Shown: positions 61,598-64,000 of the stretch, in pieces
Numbering within the stretch: the stretch's first letter is position 1
How the letters are laid out: each line of letters begins with the position of its first letter
Assembly (NCBI GenBank): GCA_028874365.1
Contig: JAPPJZ010000054.1
Coordinates: forward strand, 1 to 64,000
Reading direction: 5' to 3'
DNA: 64,000 nt
Origin: Chloroflexota bacterium
Lineage (GTDB): Bacteria > Chloroflexota > Dehalococcoidia > Bin125
Position numbers and translations under genes: made by a program
The notes under the pieces: generated by a model
The model's input: the letters and a program-made list of their open reading frames with translations, nothing else
Told to the model about the DNA's origin: nothing
The model's database searches: none

Positions 61598-63922
61598 ATG
61601 ACAACCCCTCAAGAGATCTGGAGTTCACAGCTGCGCATCGCGGCCGGGCGGGCGGTCGAGGAGGCGCCCCAGGTCGGGTTCGCCGAACAGGTTGATCAGC
61701 TCGGACGACTGGTCCGACTCTCGATCCTGGCCGAGCCGGCCTCGGACGGCGCCGACGCCTTTATGGATCAGTTCGTGCGCCGGATCGGCGAGCTGTTCAA
61801 CCCGGCCGGCCGCTCCCTCACCGGCGCCTTGAAGGCCGCCGTCCAGACGACACACGAGGAACTCCGCCTCTGGAATGAGCAACACCTGCCGGCCGAGCAC
61901 GCGATGTACGGTCTGTCATGCCTGATCCAGCGAGCGGATCAACCGGCCGTGCTGGCCCAGTGTGGTCCGTCCGCGGCAGTTCTTGCCGGCGATGCCGGGC
62001 TCGCCTCACTACGCGCGATCACCTTCTACGCACACCGACTCCGGCGCGACGATCCAGTCGCCGCTCCGGTCGGGAGTTCGGAGCCGCTGAATCTCGAGTT
62101 TGCGCCGGCAACCGCCAGCGAGGACGGCTGGGCCATGCTGGTCACGTCCAACGCCGCCGCACTGCTGGACGCGGAGTTACGGGTGCAACTCAGCCGGCTG
62201 CCGGTCGAGCGGACGCTGCCTCATCTCTACCCGGCGATGGTTCAGTTGCGCGACGCGGCGGCGCTGGTCGTGGGAGTCGCCGGCAAGCCGCCGCTGCAGT
62301 CGGTCTCGGGCGGCCGGCAGACGGAGGAGGAAGCGCCCGCGGAAGAGAGCGACGATCCGCCCGAGCCCGGGCCCGCGGATCGAGTCGAGCTGCCGTCGGA
62401 AGATCAACACATCGTGACCGATACCCGCCGGGGGACCGCAGGCGAGCGTGTCCCGGAATCGGTGCGCGAACCGCGAATGCCACCGGAGATCCAGCAGGCG
62501 TTCCGGTTCGAGCCTGTCCCGGTTGCGGCGATGGAGACTATCGGTTGGCCTGTGAATCCGTTCGCGGCCGGCTACACCCGCCAGCTTGAAACCCTGACCC
62601 CGGCGCTCTCGATCCCCTCGGGCCCGGTCGGCGCACCGATTCTGGATTTGGGTCGGGCGATGCCTTCGCTACTCGAGAACCGCGGCGAGCCGGCCGTCGA
62701 GCGGCCGAGGATCGCCCTGCGCGATACCGCGGACCGCGCTGCGTCGGCCCGACGGGCGGGGATCGTGTTGGCGGCGATGCTCATTGTTCTGGCCGGCGTT
62801 GCCGCCGCCCTGCTCGGTCCCTCACTCCTGCAGTCGGAGGATGATCAGTTCCGCACACAGGTGGAGCGGGCGCGCAATGGATTGGCCGCGTCGGAGCTGG
62901 CCGCCACCACGGAGGGCGCGCGGCTCACGCTGCAGAATGCACTGTCGGATGTCGAAGCCGCGCTCGAGATCAACCCACTGGACGCCGACGCGCGCCAGTT
63001 GCGCGGCGAGATCGAGGCCGTGCTGGCGGAACTAAATCTCGTGCAGCCGCCGGGCGAGCTCAATCCGGTGGCCGATCTGACACGCTTCGGTCCCGCGATC
63101 GCTCTTGGCGCGGTTCGCTTCGGCGCCGGCCTCGCCTTTGTCGTCGACGATGCGGGCGGGCGGGTGTTCTCGATCGCGGCCGACGGCCAGACCAGCGTGC
63201 TGTTCCTCGAGGGAGAGCTGCTGGGCCTCGGCAGCCAACTCCGCGCCGGCCGCCCGATCTCGATCGCCTGGCAACCGGGCCCGACGACGCCGACGGCTGA
63301 CGATGCGCGCGGTACACAGGCCGGGGACGCGCTCTGGATCCTTGACTCACACGCGCGGCTCTTCCGCTGGACGCCGACCGGCGTGCTCCTCGTGCCGATC
63401 CCTGAGCTGGTGCGGCTCGGCTCGGTCGACGCGATCGCCGCGACATCGGGCAGCATCTATCTGCTCGATCGCTCCGGCGGTGCGGTTTGGCGCTTCGCGG
63501 TCGATCGCTCGGAGCTGAGCGAGCCGAGCCGGGCCGTGGGACGAACCGACCTGCACGGAGCCACCGAGTTCGTCGCCGTGGTCAACGAGTTGGGGCGAGT
63601 CGAGTTCGTGGTCGCATCGAGCGACGGTCGAGTGCGGCGCTTCAGCGGCGACGCGGAGCTACCGCTGGCGATCGATTTGCAACGTGGTCTGCTCGCCCCC
63701 GCTTCGCTCTCGTTGGGCGCCGAATCCGGCTTGATCTACGTGGTCGACCGGGGCCAGGGGCGGATCGTCGCGGTCAACCCCGACAGCGGAGTCGTCAGCC
63801 AGATTCGGTCGACGGAGCTGGCGGATCTGCGCGGGGCCTGGGTCAACGAGCAGACCGGTCAGATTGTCTATGCTCTCTCCTCGTCGGTGCTCGTCGGCCG
63901 TCTGCCCGGCGCGCAGGAGTAG
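61598..63922 (+). CDS. PP2C-like domain, membrane helix and beta-propeller protein
   Basis: The N-terminal region (about 1-230) of this 774-residue protein resembles a degenerate PP2C phosphatase (SLTGALKAAVQTTHEELRLWNEQHL, YGLSCLIQRADQPAVLAQCGPSAAVLAG), without clear metal-binding aspartates. A low-complexity linker follows, then a membrane helix (GIVLAAMLIVLAGVAAALLG, about 387-408) and a helical stalk (VERARNGLAASELAATTEGARL). A C-terminal beta-propeller comes last (GRVFSIAADGQTSVLFLEGE, SGLIYVVDRGQGRIVAVNPDSGVVSQI). The domain order suggests a cytoplasmic sensor or scaffold linked to an exterior propeller. Function is unknown. Confidence 0.7.
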   Translation: MTTPQEIWSSQLRIAAGRAVEEAPQVGFAEQVDQLGRLVRLSILAEPASDGADAFMDQFVRRIGELFNPAGRSLTGALKAAVQTTHEELRLWNEQHLPAEHAMYGLSCLIQRADQPAVLAQCGPSAAVLAGDAGLASLRAITFYAHRLRRDDPVAAPVGSSEPLNLEFAPATASEDGWAMLVTSNAAALLDAELRVQLSRLPVERTLPHLYPAMVQLRDAAALVVGVAGKPPLQSVSGGRQTEEEAPAEESDDPPEPGPADRVELPSEDQHIVTDTRRGTAGERVPESVREPRMPPEIQQAFRFEPVPVAAMETIGWPVNPFAAGYTRQLETLTPALSIPSGPVGAPILDLGRAMPSLLENRGEPAVERPRIALRDTADRAASARRAGIVLAAMLIVLAGVAAALLGPSLLQSEDDQFRTQVERARNGLAASELAATTEGARLTLQNALSDVEAALEINPLDADARQLRGEIEAVLAELNLVQPPGELNPVADLTRFGPAIALGAVRFGAGLAFVVDDAGGRVFSIAADGQTSVLFLEGELLGLGSQLRAGRPISIAWQPGPTTPTADDARGTQAGDALWILDSHARLFRWTPTGVLLVPIPELVRLGSVDAIAATSGSIYLLDRSGGAVWRFAVDRSELSEPSRAVGRTDLHGATEFVAVVNELGRVEFVVASSDGRVRRFSGDAELPLAIDLQRGLLAPASLSLGAESGLIYVVDRGQGRIVAVNPDSGVVSQIRSTELADLRGAWVNEQTGQIVYALSSSVLVGRLPGAQE

Positions 63923-64000
63923 CCCGTTGCCGAACCGGGGCAATACGCTGGCTGCAGGCATGGGTTGGGCCGGATCCACGAATCGGCCGAGGCATTGGGG
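63923..64000. other. right edge, no supported gene
   Basis: Seventy-eight bases remain after the last stop codon. No start codon with a ribosome-binding site or clear regulatory element is evident. Confidence 0.3.

Overview
The window is about 64 kb of GC-rich, densely coded bacterial DNA. It has no rRNA, no intact tRNA, no CRISPR array, no transposase and no phage genes. The gene content suggests a Chloroflexota bacterium, possibly of the SAR202/Dehalococcoidia or a nearby lineage. The grounds are three luciferase-like (LLM-class) flavin/F420 oxidoreductases, an HrcA/CIRCE heat-shock operon, a two-subunit transketolase, an animal-type class I aldolase, and two MoxR-DUF58 operons. This placement is inferred from gene content; no marker-gene tree could be run.

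Layout. 0.1-3.1 kb (minus strand): an M16 zinc protease, then a degenerate and an intact CitE/HpcH-type lyase. 3.1-4.9 kb: two secreted fibronectin-III proteins. 5.1-11.6 kb (plus): an unknown protein, a MoaD/ThiS-fold protein overlapping pyrG, a non-coding C-rich stretch with a 10-bp phased repeat, a membrane protein, a transaldolase-family aldolase, rho behind a leader with tandem palindromes, and a YjbR-family protein. 11.6-15.5 kb (minus): a CocE-type hydrolase, a metallo-beta-lactamase-fold protein without its metal motif, and a ketosynthase without its catalytic triad. 15.5-21.4 kb (plus): hrcA-grpE-dnaK-dnaJ-prmA behind a promoter and a CIRCE operator. 21.4-24.2 kb: an SDR protein, rsmE and a Tat-type M23 lipoprotein.

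24.4-35.5 kb holds two convergent operons: moxR-DUF58-transglutaminase (plus) and moxR-DUF58-BatD-BatA-BatB/TPR (minus). Their stop codons are one base apart. Both look like cell-envelope systems made of an AAA+ ATPase and VWA or protease-like proteins. 35.6-43.6 kb looks accessory and catabolic: three LLM oxidoreductases, an HTH protein, a BKACE-type beta-keto acid cleavage enzyme, two PPOX-fold proteins and an MFS transporter, with many GC-rich hairpin repeats between genes. 43.6-48.4 kb: a small unknown protein, proA, a DUF3500 protein, and five overlapping genes (two unknown small proteins, a HAD phosphatase and a BrnT-like toxin/antitoxin-like pair). 48.5-58.4 kb: split transketolase, thpR, a SWIM-finger miniprotein, fabF-folC, fbp, class I fructose-bisphosphate aldolase, rdgB, moaA and moaC. 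58.4-64 kb: an amidohydrolase, a TPR protein with a Pro/Ala tract, an unknown protein, and a PP2C-like/membrane/beta-propeller protein.

Themes. Central carbon genes are spread through the window (transaldolase, transketolase, FBPase, aldolase). Together they cover gluconeogenesis and the non-oxidative pentose phosphate route. Molybdenum-cofactor genes (moaA, moaC, a MoaD-like protein) are present. Five proteins lack the catalytic residues of their families (CitE-like, MBL, ketosynthase, SDR, transglutaminase), each beside intact-looking neighbours. Start and stop codons overlap in most operons (ATGA, GTGA, TGATG, TAGTG), so translational coupling is the rule here.
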